Source of the DNA: JBGTLW01 sp041743835
Lineage (GTDB): Bacteria; Planctomycetota; Phycisphaerae; Phycisphaerales; Phycisphaeraceae
Length of the DNA stretch: 5,777 nt
Direction of reading: 5' to 3'
Assembly: GCA_041743835.1 (NCBI GenBank)
Contig: JBGTLW010000215.1
Span: 1-5,777, forward strand
Of this stretch, positions 5,776 through 5,777 are shown piece after piece (position 1 is the stretch's first letter; each line of letters opens with the position of its first letter). Both the position numbers and the translations under genes were made by a program. Under the pieces are notes generated by a model, which worked only from the letters and a program-made list of their open reading frames with translations, was not told the origin of the DNA and ran no database searches.

Positions 5776-5777
5776 CC
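5746..5777. repeat. Inverted 32-bp copy of opgH sequence at the window edge
   Basis: These last 32 bases equal the reverse complement of 4826-4857 without mismatch, and identity stops sharply at 5745. On the plus strand they read AAGAYGHMFA, an OpgH peptide facing the wrong way and placed before the opgH start. A chimeric inverted join or a contig-end artefact is the likeliest explanation. A genuine inverted partial duplication is possible. Confidence 0.9.

Overview
The window suggests a GC-rich, Gram-negative bacterium with an alternative complex III respiratory chain and an OpgH-type glucan synthase. Planctomycetota, perhaps Phycisphaerae, would fit, but this is an inference from gene content and G+C, not from a marker gene. 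All supported genes lie on the minus strand, so transcription runs from the right edge to the left. No tRNA, rRNA, CRISPR array, transposase or integrase was seen.

Right to left: (1) 5596-5777 holds the 3' end of an unidentified gene whose stop overlaps the next start in an ATGA. (2) 3527-5599 encodes a membrane GT2 glucosyltransferase of the OpgH/MdoH family. It has the complete catalytic core but almost none of the long cytoplasmic N-terminus of the E. coli enzyme. The upstream ORF is in the usual position of opgG but cannot be identified. (3) 1506-3467 encodes a single-chain DUF262-DUF1524 protein of the GmrSD/BrxU/SspE defence type. It is much more AT-rich than its neighbours (about 45% against 65% G+C on sampled lines). 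A TTGACA-N17-CAGAAT promoter in the opgH-DUF262 gap would give a nearly leaderless mRNA. Its HNH motif looks degenerate. (4) 1229-1505 is a gene-free spacer with a stem-loop just past the DUF262 stop, an exact 15-bp direct repeat and a G-quadruplex-type G-rich stretch. (5) 767-1228 encodes a small four-helix membrane protein of unknown function. (6) 517-766 is a spacer with a nested inverted repeat and a good sigma70-like promoter. (7) 1-516 is the 5' part of a membrane-anchored multiheme cytochrome c, most likely ActA, normally the first gene of an alternative complex III operon that would continue past the left edge.

Functionally the window joins two housekeeping modules, periplasmic glucan synthesis and quinol oxidation. 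A probably transferred, stand-alone DNA-defence gene sits between them. The last 32 bases are an exact inverted copy of an internal piece of opgH. This looks more like a chimeric join or contig-end artefact than biology, so the sequence right of 5745 should be treated with caution.
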